Source: Saccharothrix algeriensis (GTDB lineage Bacteria; Actinomycetota; Actinomycetes; Mycobacteriales; Pseudonocardiaceae). From it: a DNA stretch of 64,000 bases. A model generated the notes under the pieces. The model was not told where the DNA came from. It did no database searches and saw only the letters and a list, made by a program, of their open reading frames with translations. Position numbers and translations under genes: made by a program. Below are positions 56,520 to 64,000 of this stretch, in pieces (position 1 is the first letter of the stretch; the number at the start of each line of letters is the position of its first letter). The DNA lies in the NCBI RefSeq assembly GCF_016907655.1, contig NZ_JAFBCL010000001.1:6814583-6878582 (forward strand), read 5' to 3'.

Positions 56520-58073
56520 TCAGCCCGGTGGCGTCCGGGGGTCCGCGGCGGCCAGCAGGGTCCGCGTGTACGGGTGCTCGGGCGCCACGAGCACCCGCTC
56601 GACCGGGCCCTCCTCCACCACCCGCCCGGCGAGCATCACCACCACGCGGTCGGCGATCGACCACGCCAGGCCCAGGTCGTGCGTGATCACCAGCGCCGCC
56701 AGGCCCAGGTCGCGGCGCAGCCGCAGCAGCAGCGCCAGGATCTCGCCGCGCACCGACGCGTCCAGCGAGGCCACCGGCTCGTCCGCGATCAGCAGCCGCG
56801 GCCCCAGCGCCAACGCGCCCGCGATCACCACCCGCTGCCGCTGCCCGCCCGACAGCTCGTGCGGCAGCGACGGGAAGAACAGCTCCGGCGGCCTCAGCTC
56901 GGCCTGGGCCAGCGCCCGCGCCACCCGCTCGGCCTCGTCACCGTCGAAGCGGTGGATCCGCAGGCCCTCCGCGACCGCCTCGTACACGGTGTGGCGGGGG
57001 TTGAGCGCGCTGGTCGGGTCCTGCAGCACCAGCTGCGCCTGCCGCCGGTAGGCGCGCAGGCCCGCCGCGGAGGTCGGCAGCGGCGCGCCGTCGAACAGCA
57101 CGCGCCCCGAGGTGGGCCTGCGCAGCCCCAGCAGGGTGCGCGCCAGCGTCGTCTTGCCCGACCCGGACTGCCCCACCAGCGCGACGATCTCCCCCGCCCG
57201 CACCGCCAGGTCCACCCCGGCCACCGCGGTCGTCGCGCCGTAGTCCACCCGCACCCGCTCGGCGCGCAGCAGCACCGGCCCGGCGACCTGCTCGGCCACC
57301 CGCCGCGACGCCGGGTCGCCGATGGTCGGGAACGCCGCCGCCAGCGCCTGGGTGTGCGGGTGCGCGGGCTCGGCGACCACCCGCCGCGCCGGGCCCTGCT
57401 CCACCACCTCGCCGTGCCGCATCACCGCCAGCCGGTCGCAGGTCGCCGCCAGCACCGGCAGGTCGTGGCTGATCAGCACCAGCCCGATGCCGCGCTCGGC
57501 CACCAGCCGCCCGAGCACCGCCAGCACCTGCGCCTGCACCACGACGTCCAGCGCCGTGGTCGGCTCGTCGGCGATCACCAGCCGCGGCCCGCACGCCAGC
57601 GCCATGGCGATCATGACCCGCTGCCGCTGCCCGCCCGACAGCTCGTGCGGGTACGCCCGCGCCGCCGACGGCGGCAGCTCCACCTGCGCCAGCAGGTCGG
57701 CCACCGACCCGGGCACGCCGTGCAGCCGCATCGGCTCGGCGATCTGCCCGCCGACCCGCCGCACCGGGTTCAGCGCGTGCATCGCGCCCTGGAACACCAC
57801 CGACGCGCTCGCCCACCGCACCGCCCGCAGCCGGCCCCACGTCATGGCCCGCACGTCCTCGCCGTCGAGCAGGATCGCGCCGTCCACCCGGGCCGAGCGG
57901 GGCAGCAGCCGCAGCACCGACATCGCCACCGTCGACTTGCCGCACCCCGACTCGCCCGCCAGCCCCAGCGTCTGCCCGGCCGCCAGCGCCAGGTCCACCG
58001 ACCGCACGGCCTCGACCTCGCCGCGCGCGGTGCGGTAGCGCACGCTCAGGCCCCGCAGCTCCAGCAGGCTCAC
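56520..58073 (-). CDS. Dipeptide ABC transporter, fused dual ATPase (DppD-DppF)
   Basis: The 517-aa protein holds two complete ABC ATPase domains in tandem. The first has G-E-S-G-C-G-K-S-T, L-S-G-G-Q-R-Q-R and V-I-A-D-E-P-T-T-A-L-D; the second has G-Q-S-G-S-G-K-T-T, L-S-G-G-Q-R-Q-R and I-A-D-E-P-V-A-S-L-D. The order is that of DppD then DppF/OppF. It energises import with the two permeases, coupled by GTGA overlap to the permease gene upstream. It is the last gene of the four-gene transporter operon. Confidence 0.93.
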   Translation of the reverse strand: MSLLELRGLSVRYRTARGEVEAVRSVDLALAAGQTLGLAGESGCGKSTVAMSVLRLLPRSARVDGAILLDGEDVRAMTWGRLRAVRWASASVVFQGAMHALNPVRRVGGQIAEPMRLHGVPGSVADLLAQVELPPSAARAYPHELSGGQRQRVMIAMALACGPRLVIADEPTTALDVVVQAQVLAVLGRLVAERGIGLVLISHDLPVLAATCDRLAVMRHGEVVEQGPARRVVAEPAHPHTQALAAAFPTIGDPASRRVAEQVAGPVLLRAERVRVDYGATTAVAGVDLAVRAGEIVALVGQSGSGKTTLARTLLGLRRPTSGRVLFDGAPLPTSAAGLRAYRRQAQLVLQDPTSALNPRHTVYEAVAEGLRIHRFDGDEAERVARALAQAELRPPELFFPSLPHELSGGQRQRVVIAGALALGPRLLIADEPVASLDASVRGEILALLLRLRRDLGLAALVITHDLGLAWSIADRVVVMLAGRVVEEGPVERVLVAPEHPYTRTLLAAADPRTPPG

Positions 58074-58954
58074 CGCCGCTCACCCGACCGGGGGTTGAGC
58101 ACCGTCTCCAACGCCCGCCCGACCAGCGTGAACGCCAGCACCACGCACACCACGCCCAGCCCCGGCGGCAGCAGGAACCACCACGCCCGCTGCGACACCG
58201 CGCCGTGCGCATTGGCCGCGTGCAGCAGCGAACCCCACGACACCCGCGTCGGGTCGCCCAGGCCCAGGAACGACAGCGTCGACTCGGCGATGATCGCCCC
58301 CGCCACCGCCAGCGTCGTGTTCACGAACACCAGCGGCAGCACCGCGGGCAGCACGTGCCGCCCGATCACGTGCCCGTGCCCGCCGCCCAGCGCCCGGGCC
58401 CGCTCGACGAACGGCCGCGCCCGCACCGCCAGCGTCTGCGCCCGAACCAGCCGCGCCGTCGCCGGCCACGCCGTCACCCCGATCGCCAGCACGATCGTGC
58501 CCAGGCCGCGGGGCAGCACCGTCGACAGCGCGATCGCCAGCACCAGCGACGGCAGCACCAGGAAGAAGTCGGTGACCGCCATCAGCACCCCCGACACCCA
58601 CCGCCCGAAGTGCCCCGCCACGACGCCCACCAGCGTGCCGATCAGCACCGACAGCACGGTCGCGGCCAGCCCCACCACCAGCGACACCCGCGTGCCCCAC
58701 CAGGTCAGCAGCAGCACCGAGCGCCCGGTGTTGTCCGTGCCCAGCCAGAACCGCCCGCTGGGCGGCTCGAACGGCCGGCCCGGCGCGCGCGTCACGTCCA
58801 GCCCCGACGCGTCGGTCAGCAGCGGCGCCGCCACCGCCAGCAGCGCCACGACCACCAGCACCGCCACCCCGGCCACCCCGCCGCGCCGCGCCGCGAACGC
58901 CCGCCACGTCGCCCGCGCCGCCGCCCGCCGCCGCTGCCGGCCGATCCGCGTCAC
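58070..58954 (-). CDS. Dipeptide ABC transporter permease (DppC-like)
   Basis: The 294-aa protein has about six membrane segments and the permease EAA loop (E-R-A-R-A-L-G-G-G-H to P-A-V-L-P-L-V). It carries the DppC-type N-terminal R-R-G-G-V-A-G segment and L-G-T-D-N-T-G-R-S-V-L-L. GTG 58954 overlaps the stop of the other permease gene by four bases. Confidence 0.92.
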   Translation of the reverse strand: MTRIGRQRRRAAARATWRAFAARRGGVAGVAVLVVVALLAVAAPLLTDASGLDVTRAPGRPFEPPSGRFWLGTDNTGRSVLLLTWWGTRVSLVVGLAATVLSVLIGTLVGVVAGHFGRWVSGVLMAVTDFFLVLPSLVLAIALSTVLPRGLGTIVLAIGVTAWPATARLVRAQTLAVRARPFVERARALGGGHGHVIGRHVLPAVLPLVFVNTTLAVAGAIIAESTLSFLGLGDPTRVSWGSLLHAANAHGAVSQRAWWFLLPPGLGVVCVVLAFTLVGRALETVLNPRSGERR

Positions 58955-59907
58955 ACCGCACGCACCCTCGGGTCCAGCAGCCGGAGGCACACGTCGGCCA
59001 GCAGGTTCGTCGCGACCACCGCGCCGGCCAGCACCACGAACGCGCCCTGCAGCAGCGGCAGGTCCGGGCCGGCCAGCGCCTCGTAGGTCAGCAGCCCCAG
59101 ACCCGGCCACGAGAACACCGTCTCCACCGTGATCGCGCCCGACACCACCAGCCCCAGGTGCAGGAACACCAGCGTCACCGCCGGCAGCAGCGCGTTGGGC
59201 ACCGCGTGCCGGCGGCGCACCAGGTCCTCGCGCAACCCCTTGGCGCGGGCCGTGGTCAGGTACTCGGCGTGCGCCTGCTCCAGCAGCGAGGTCCGCATCA
59301 CCAGCAGGTACTGGGCGTAGACGACGGCCACCAGCGTCAGGCACGGCAGCACCATGTGGTGCGCCACGTCCACCGCCTGCGACACGAAGTCCGGCGGCGT
59401 GCCCGGGTAGCGCATCCCGCCGCTGGGGAACAGGTCGCCGGTCGCCATCGACAGCAGCATCCCCAACCAGAACGTCGGCATCGCCCACTGCGCCAGCGCC
59501 ACGCCGGTCGACACCCGGTCGAACCGGCTGCCGTGCCGCCACGCGCCGCGCACCCCCAGCCACAGGCCCAGCACGGCCGCCAGCACCGTCGAGGTGCCCA
59601 CCAGCAGCACCGTGGGCCACAGCCGCTCGCCGACCAGGTCCAGCACCGGCCGGCCGTAGACGTAGGAGGTGCCCAGGTCGCCCCGCGCCGCCGCCGCCAC
59701 GTAGTCGGCGAACTGCTCGCCCAGCGGCTCGTCCACGCCCAGCCGGGCCCGCAGCTCGGCCAGCTGCCCGGCGGTCACCGGGCGGCCCCTGGTCATGGTC
59801 ACCACCGGGTCGCCGGGGATCACCCGGAACAGCAGGAAACCCAGGCCCACCACCAGGGCCAGGCTGACCAGCGCCCCGCCCAGCCGCACCGCCAGGTACC
59901 GCCTCAC
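58951..59907 (-). CDS. Dipeptide ABC transporter permease (DppB-like)
   Basis: The 318-aa protein has R-R-Y-L-A-V-R-L-G at the start, P-G-D-P-V, a short soluble loop with R-L-G-V-D-E-P-L, and the EAA loop A-R-A-K-G-L-R to N-A-L-L-P, matching DppB. GTG 59907 overlaps the stop of the substrate-binding protein gene. Together with DppC it forms the membrane channel. Confidence 0.92.
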   Translation of the reverse strand: MRRYLAVRLGGALVSLALVVGLGFLLFRVIPGDPVVTMTRGRPVTAGQLAELRARLGVDEPLGEQFADYVAAAARGDLGTSYVYGRPVLDLVGERLWPTVLLVGTSTVLAAVLGLWLGVRGAWRHGSRFDRVSTGVALAQWAMPTFWLGMLLSMATGDLFPSGGMRYPGTPPDFVSQAVDVAHHMVLPCLTLVAVVYAQYLLVMRTSLLEQAHAEYLTTARAKGLREDLVRRRHAVPNALLPAVTLVFLHLGLVVSGAITVETVFSWPGLGLLTYEALAGPDLPLLQGAFVVLAGAVVATNLLADVCLRLLDPRVRAV

Positions 59908-61697
59908 TCGCGGTCCTCCGCGCCGCGGCGGCGCGCCACCAGCCAGATCGCGACCGCCGCCGCCACGACCGCGCCCGCGGCGCCCAGCACCCACCCGGCC
60001 CCGACGCCCGCCGGCGCGCCGGCCGACGCGGTGGGCACCGCGCCGTAGTAGCCCCACACCCCGGTCTGGCCCATGATCACGCCGCCGGGGTCGGGCTGCA
60101 CGGGGAAGGAGGCGAACCTGTCCGAGCGGTAGGCTTCCAGCGCGTTGTCGTAGCCCAGCACCACCGCCGGGACCTGGTCGTACCAGCGCTGCTGCATCCG
60201 CCGGACGATCGCGGCGCGCGCGTCCGGGTCCAGCTCGGCGCGCTGGCGCGCGTAGAGGGCGTCGTACTCGGGGTCGCAGAAGAACGCGTCGGTGGTGCCG
60301 CCCCTGCCGTCGGCGTTGGGCCGCTGGTCGCAGGTGTGCAGCGACAGGACGAAGTCCGGGTCGGGGTTGACGCCCCAGCCGGAGAGCGCCAGGTCGAACG
60401 CGCCGGCGGTGGTGGACTCGTTGAGCTGGTTGTCCGACACGATCCGCACGTCCACCGCGATGCCGACGTCGGCCAGCGACCGCTTGACGAACTCGGCGGC
60501 CGGCTCGTCGTAGGCCCTGCTCGCGTGGCCCAGCAGCCGCAGCTCCAGCGGCCGGCCCTCCGGGGTGACCCGCAGGCCGTCGCGCACCCGGTAGCCCGCC
60601 CGGTCCAGCTCGGCGTTGGCCGCCGCCGGGTCGTGCCGCAGCGGCGGGTCCGGGGTGAGGTGGTGCTCGGCGAACACCGGCGGAACCGGGCCGGTGCCGC
60701 GCTCGGCGTAGCCGCCGCTGACCCGGGCGATGATCGCGTCGAGGTCCAGCGCCTGCGCGATGGCGCGGCGCACCACGATGTCGCGCAGCGCCGGGTGGCC
60801 GTCACCGATCGGCTCCCCGTCCCGGGTCGCCGCGCCGGAGTTGATCACCAGCTCGGTGAAGCGGCGGCCCTGCGCCCTGTTCAGCGTGACGCCGGGTTCG
60901 TCGCGCAGCGAGTCGAACTGGGCCGGCCCCAACCGGTTGACCAGGTCGACCTCGCCCCGGGCCAGCGCCTGCGCGGCGGCGTCGACGGTCTTGTAGTGCA
61001 CGAACACCAGCTCGTCGTAGCGGGGCGCGCCGCGCCAGTAGTCCCGGTTGGCGGTGAACCGGATGAACTCGTTGGGGCGGTGCTCGGCCAGGACGAAGGG
61101 GCCGCTGCCCACGACCGGCGCGGCGTCGTTGCGGTAGTCGCCGATCCGCTCGACCCGCGACCAGACGTGCTCGGGCACGATCGGCACGTCCAGCGCCGGC
61201 ATGGAAGCCTGCGGCTGCCGGGTCCTGATCACCAGGGTGCGGTCGTCCACGGCGGTGACCGACTCGAAGCCCGCGGTGAAGCTGCCGTTGGCGGTGGCGG
61301 CCACCTCGTCGCGCATCATCAGGTCGTAGGTGAACGCCGCGTCGCGGGCGGTGATGGGCCGCCCGTCGGACCACCGCTTGCCCTCGGGGACGTGGAAGGT
61401 CCAGGTCAGCCCGTCCGGCGAGGACTCCCACCGGTCGGCCAGGCCCTCCACCGGGCGCTGGTCGTCGGCGTCGTGGGCGGTCAGGAAGTCGTACATCAGC
61501 CGGCCCACCTCGGTGCCCGCCTGGAAGGTCGACAGGAACGGGTTGAGCGAGTCCACCTGCTGGGTCAGCGCCACCCGCAGCGTCACCGCCTGCCGCCCGT
61601 CCCCCGGCTGGTCGCCGCCCTGCCGTGCCCCGGCCGGCAGCGGCGCCACCGCCAGCCCCGCCGCCACCGCCAGGGCACCGAGTCGATGAGCACGCAC
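59904..61697 (-). CDS. ABC transporter solute-binding protein, family 5, with C-terminal anchor
   Basis: The 597-aa product from GTG 61697 (after GGGAGGCG) has a signal peptide and a family-5 SBP domain: L-N-P-F-L-S-T, D-G-L-T-W-T-F-H-V-P-E-G-K-R-W-S-D-G-R-P-I-T-A-R-D-A-A-F-T. No lipobox cysteine follows the signal; instead residues 568-588 form a membrane helix followed by R-R-R. So the binding protein seems to be held by a C-terminal anchor instead of lipidation. It is first in the transporter operon and divergent from dppA. It should bind oligopeptides. Confidence 0.9.
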   Translation of the reverse strand: MRAHRLGALAVAAGLAVAPLPAGARQGGDQPGDGRQAVTLRVALTQQVDSLNPFLSTFQAGTEVGRLMYDFLTAHDADDQRPVEGLADRWESSPDGLTWTFHVPEGKRWSDGRPITARDAAFTYDLMMRDEVAATANGSFTAGFESVTAVDDRTLVIRTRQPQASMPALDVPIVPEHVWSRVERIGDYRNDAAPVVGSGPFVLAEHRPNEFIRFTANRDYWRGAPRYDELVFVHYKTVDAAAQALARGEVDLVNRLGPAQFDSLRDEPGVTLNRAQGRRFTELVINSGAATRDGEPIGDGHPALRDIVVRRAIAQALDLDAIIARVSGGYAERGTGPVPPVFAEHHLTPDPPLRHDPAAANAELDRAGYRVRDGLRVTPEGRPLELRLLGHASRAYDEPAAEFVKRSLADVGIAVDVRIVSDNQLNESTTAGAFDLALSGWGVNPDPDFVLSLHTCDQRPNADGRGGTTDAFFCDPEYDALYARQRAELDPDARAAIVRRMQQRWYDQVPAVVLGYDNALEAYRSDRFASFPVQPDPGGVIMGQTGVWGYYGAVPTASAGAPAGVGAGWVLGAAGAVVAAAVAIWLVARRRGAEDRE

Positions 61698-61792
61698 AGT
61701 GATCGCCTCCCGCCACACCGTGGAAGTCAAGAAGTAACCACTGGTGTGACGGGGGAGTCAAGGAGCGACACCCGGTCGGTACCGTGGGCGTC

Positions 61793-62620
61793 ATGAGGAT
61801 CTTGATCTCGGCGGACATGGAGGGCGCCACGGGGGTCACCTGGACGGCCGACGTCGTGCCCGGGACCGAGCAGTGGCAGCGGTTCCGCCGGCTGCTCACC
61901 GGCGACGTCAACGCCTGCGCCGCCGGGGCCTTCCTCGGCGGCGCGCGGGAGGTGCTGGTCAACGAGGCGCACTCCAGCCAGCGCAACCTGCTGCTGGAGG
62001 AGCTCGACCCGCGCGCCCGGCTGCTCACCGGCCGGCACAAGCCGCTGTCGATGATGCAGGGCATCGACACGGGCGTGGACGGCGTGGTGTTCCTGGGCTA
62101 CCACGCCGGGGCGGGCGAGGAGGGCGTGCTGGCCCACACCTACCTGGAGAACTCGATCACCGGCGTGTGGCTGGACGGCGTGCCCGCCGGCGAGGGCCGG
62201 CTCAACGCGGCGCTGGCCCGCGAGCACGGCGTGCCCGTCCTGCTGGTCACCGGCGACGACCGCACCTGCCGGGACGCCCGCGACTACGCGCCCGACGCCG
62301 AGCTGGTCGCGGTCAAGGAGTGCGTCAGCCGCTACGCGGCCGTGTGCGCGCCGCCGGAGGTCACCGCCGAGCGGATCACCGCCGCCGCCCGCGCCGGCGT
62401 GGCCCGCGCCGGGCGGGGGGAGGCGCGGGTGCGCGAGCACCGCGTCGAGGTGGAGTTCGACGCCACCCACCTGGCCGCTGCCGCCGCCGCGGTCCCCACC
62501 GTGGACCTGGTCGGCCCGCGCCGGGTCGGGTTCGACGCCGCGTCGATGACCCTGGCGATGCAGGCTTTCAAGGTCGTCACCGCGATCGCCGCGGCGGCGG
62601 TGGAGGGCATCTATGGCTGA
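61793..62620 (+). CDS. dppA: D-aminopeptidase, M55 (DppA)
   Basis: The 275-aa protein opens R-I-L-I-S-A-D-M-E-G-A-T-G-V, the M55 metal site, with N-E-A-H-S-S and F-L-G-Y-H-A-G and L-E-N-S-I-T-G-V-W-L-D-G later. DppA releases N-terminal D-amino acids such as D-Ala from D-Ala-D-Ala in a zinc decamer. The gene is divergent from the transporter operon and overlaps the M20 gene by 8 bp. Together they suggest uptake and hydrolysis of D-amino-acid peptides, possibly from cell wall. Confidence 0.92.
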   Translation: MRILISADMEGATGVTWTADVVPGTEQWQRFRRLLTGDVNACAAGAFLGGAREVLVNEAHSSQRNLLLEELDPRARLLTGRHKPLSMMQGIDTGVDGVVFLGYHAGAGEEGVLAHTYLENSITGVWLDGVPAGEGRLNAALAREHGVPVLLVTGDDRTCRDARDYAPDAELVAVKECVSRYAAVCAPPEVTAERITAAARAGVARAGRGEARVREHRVEVEFDATHLAAAAAAVPTVDLVGPRRVGFDAASMTLAMQAFKVVTAIAAAAVEGIYG

Positions 62621-63899
62621 GGACGTCGTCGACCTGTGCGCCGCGCTGCTGCGCTTCGACACCACCAACCACGGCGGCGGCCGGTCGGCGGGCGAGCGCG
62701 AGGCCGCCGAGTTCGTCGCCGGCCACCTCGACGGCCTGGGCGTGCCGGCGCGCGTGCTGGAACCCGCGCCGCGCCGCGCGAACGTCCTCGCCCGCGTGCC
62801 GGGCCTCGACCCGGCGCTGCCCGCGGTGCTGGTGCAGGCGCACCTGGACGTCGTGCCCGCCGACCCCGCCGAGTGGAGCGTGCCGCCGTTCGCCGGCGTC
62901 GAGCGCGACGGCTACCTGTGGGGCCGCGGCGCGGTGGACATGAAGGACATGGTCGCCATGGTGCTGTCCGTGCTGGGCGCCTGGTCGCGCGAGGGGCGGC
63001 GACCGCGCCGCGACGTCGTGCTGGCCTTCGTCGCCGACGAGGAGGACCGGGGCGAGCACGGCGCGCGCTGGCTGGTCGAGCACCAGCGCGACCACTTCGC
63101 CGGGGTCGGCGCGGCGATCGGCGAGTCCGGCGGCTACTCCTACCGCGTCGGGTCGCGCCGGCTGTACCCGATCGGCACCGCCGAGCGCGGCACCTCGCAC
63201 CTGCGGCTGACCGCGCGCGGCCGGGCCGGGCACGGGTCGCGGCGCAACACCGACAACGCGGTGGTGCACCTGCTGGGCGCGCTGAGCCGCCTCGCCGCGC
63301 TGGAGCACCCCGTCCGGCTCACGCCCACCGTGCGGGCGTTCCTGGAGCGCACCGGGCGGGCGCTGGGCGTGGCCGTGGACCTCGCCGACGTCGACGGCAC
63401 GCTGGCCCGGCTCGGCCCGGCCGCGGCGCTGGCCGAGTCGACCGTCCGCAACAGCACCACCCCGACCGTGCTGCGCGCCGGGTACAAGGTCAACGTCATC
63501 CCCGGCACCGCCACCGCCGAGCTCGACGTGCGCACGCTGCCCGGCGCCGCGGAGGAGCTGCTGGCGTCGGTCGACGCCGTGCTCGGCCCGAACGTGACCC
63601 GGGAGCTGCTGGAGGACCAGCGGCCGGTGCAGGCGCCCGTCGACTCGCCCTGGTTCGACGCCATGGCCGACGCGCTGCGGGCGGAGGACCCCGAGGCGGT
63701 GGTCGTGCCCTACTGCCTGGGCGGCGGCACGGACGCCAAGGCGTTCAGCCGGCTGGGCATCGCCTGCTACGGGTTCTCCCCGCTGGCCCTGCCCGAGGGC
63801 TACGACTACCGCGCCATGGCGCACGGCGTGGACGAGCGGGTGCCGGTGGAAGGGCTGCGCTTCGGCGCTCGCGTGCTGGACCGCTTCCTGTCCTGCTGA
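62613..63899 (+). CDS. M20 family metallopeptidase
   Basis: The 428-aa protein has the M20 metal site: V-L-V-Q-A-H-L-D-V-V-P at 70-80, G-R-G-A-V-D-M-K-D, the catalytic D-E-E-D-R-G and a Zn glutamate in I-G-E-S-G-G, with L-G-G-G-T-D-A-K near the end. The lid domain with A-R-G-R-A-G-H-G-S is present. It cleaves small dipeptides or acyl-amino acids. Translational overlap with dppA points to a joint role. Confidence 0.92.
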   Translation: MAEDVVDLCAALLRFDTTNHGGGRSAGEREAAEFVAGHLDGLGVPARVLEPAPRRANVLARVPGLDPALPAVLVQAHLDVVPADPAEWSVPPFAGVERDGYLWGRGAVDMKDMVAMVLSVLGAWSREGRRPRRDVVLAFVADEEDRGEHGARWLVEHQRDHFAGVGAAIGESGGYSYRVGSRRLYPIGTAERGTSHLRLTARGRAGHGSRRNTDNAVVHLLGALSRLAALEHPVRLTPTVRAFLERTGRALGVAVDLADVDGTLARLGPAAALAESTVRNSTTPTVLRAGYKVNVIPGTATAELDVRTLPGAAEELLASVDAVLGPNVTRELLEDQRPVQAPVDSPWFDAMADALRAEDPEAVVVPYCLGGGTDAKAFSRLGIACYGFSPLALPEGYDYRAMAHGVDERVPVEGLRFGARVLDRFLSC

Positions 63900-63946
63900 G
63901 CGCGCCGCCCGACCGGGCGCGCCGCCCCGCCGCCGGCCGGACCCGC

Positions 63947-64000
63947 CTACAGGTGCGGGTCGGTGATCTCGCGCAGGCGGGCCAGCGCGTCGCGCAGGGC
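63947..64000 (-). CDS. 3' end of an unidentified gene
   Basis: The last 17 codons of a minus-strand frame, reading A-L-R-D-A-L-A-R-L-R-E-I-T-D-P-H-L then stop, run off the window edge. The high third-position GC and helix-like sequence suggest a real gene. It is too short to identify. Inverted GC-rich DNA at 63901-63925 could terminate it or the M20 gene. Confidence 0.5.
   Translation of the reverse strand, partial: ALRDALARLREITDPHL

Overview
The window is dense, very GC-rich bacterial DNA with actinomycete gene content: RbpA, an Lnt-Ppm1 pair, bacterial Ku, SCO1664/DUF3090/DUF3097 families, an AfsR-type regulator, and many GTG starts with GTGA overlaps. I infer a filamentous actinomycete, plausibly Pseudonocardiales; the sequence alone does not prove this. 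I saw no rRNA, tRNA, CRISPR array or intact insertion sequence.

Layout. 0-4.4 kb: 5' end of a cytochrome P450, a secreted S1-family serine protease, a KamA-type radical SAM aminomutase and fxsA. 4.4-6.9 kb: a flavin-dependent LLM oxidoreductase coupled to a GH13 trehalose-synthase-like enzyme. 7.0-12.5 kb: a tight operon for beta-lysine breakdown (kdd, amidohydrolase, kamD, kamE, kal), followed by GntR and TetR regulators. With kamA 3 kb away it covers most of the lysine fermentation route known from clostridia, but no kce is visible. 13.7-15 kb: PspC and two small secreted proteins. 15.2-18 kb: lnt and ppm1 for lipoprotein acylation and polyprenyl-phosphomannose synthesis, converging on rbpA through a 54-bp perfect palindrome. 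18.5-27.4 kb: Nudix, thymidine kinase, PadR plus membrane protein, UMF1-type MFS, GDPD, a PAS-GGDEF-EAL protein, VOC and GNAT.

27.5-37.3 kb looks like a replication-terminus or recombination region. It has a 998-aa AfsR-type regulator, Ku, a stand-alone tyrosine recombinase, and a 580-bp gene-free stretch holding a 36-bp palindrome, a 32-bp palindrome and a sequence that closely matches the actinobacterial dif site. The strand G/C bias flips sharply here. An epoxide hydrolase, MarR, proline iminopeptidase, methyltransferase and XRE regulator follow.

37.3-55 kb is mostly housekeeping: methionine aminopeptidase, SDR, TetR with a small zinc-ribbon protein, CGNR protein, pentapeptide-repeat-like protein, amidase, SPFH-NfeD pair, DUF3097, SCO1664 and DUF3090 proteins, S9 peptidase with LD-carboxypeptidase, FMN reductase, and a phosphotransferase-acyl-CoA dehydrogenase pair behind a TetR-type palindrome. 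55-64 kb: a small secreted protein, a 750-bp repeat-rich spacer, then a peptide-scavenging locus (four-gene dipeptide ABC transporter divergent from D-aminopeptidase DppA and an M20 peptidase).

Two patterns cut across the genes. A 40-nt AT-rich sequence recurs three times in intergenic positions, and short tandem repeats of 12-18 bp repeatedly lie across or beside stop codons.
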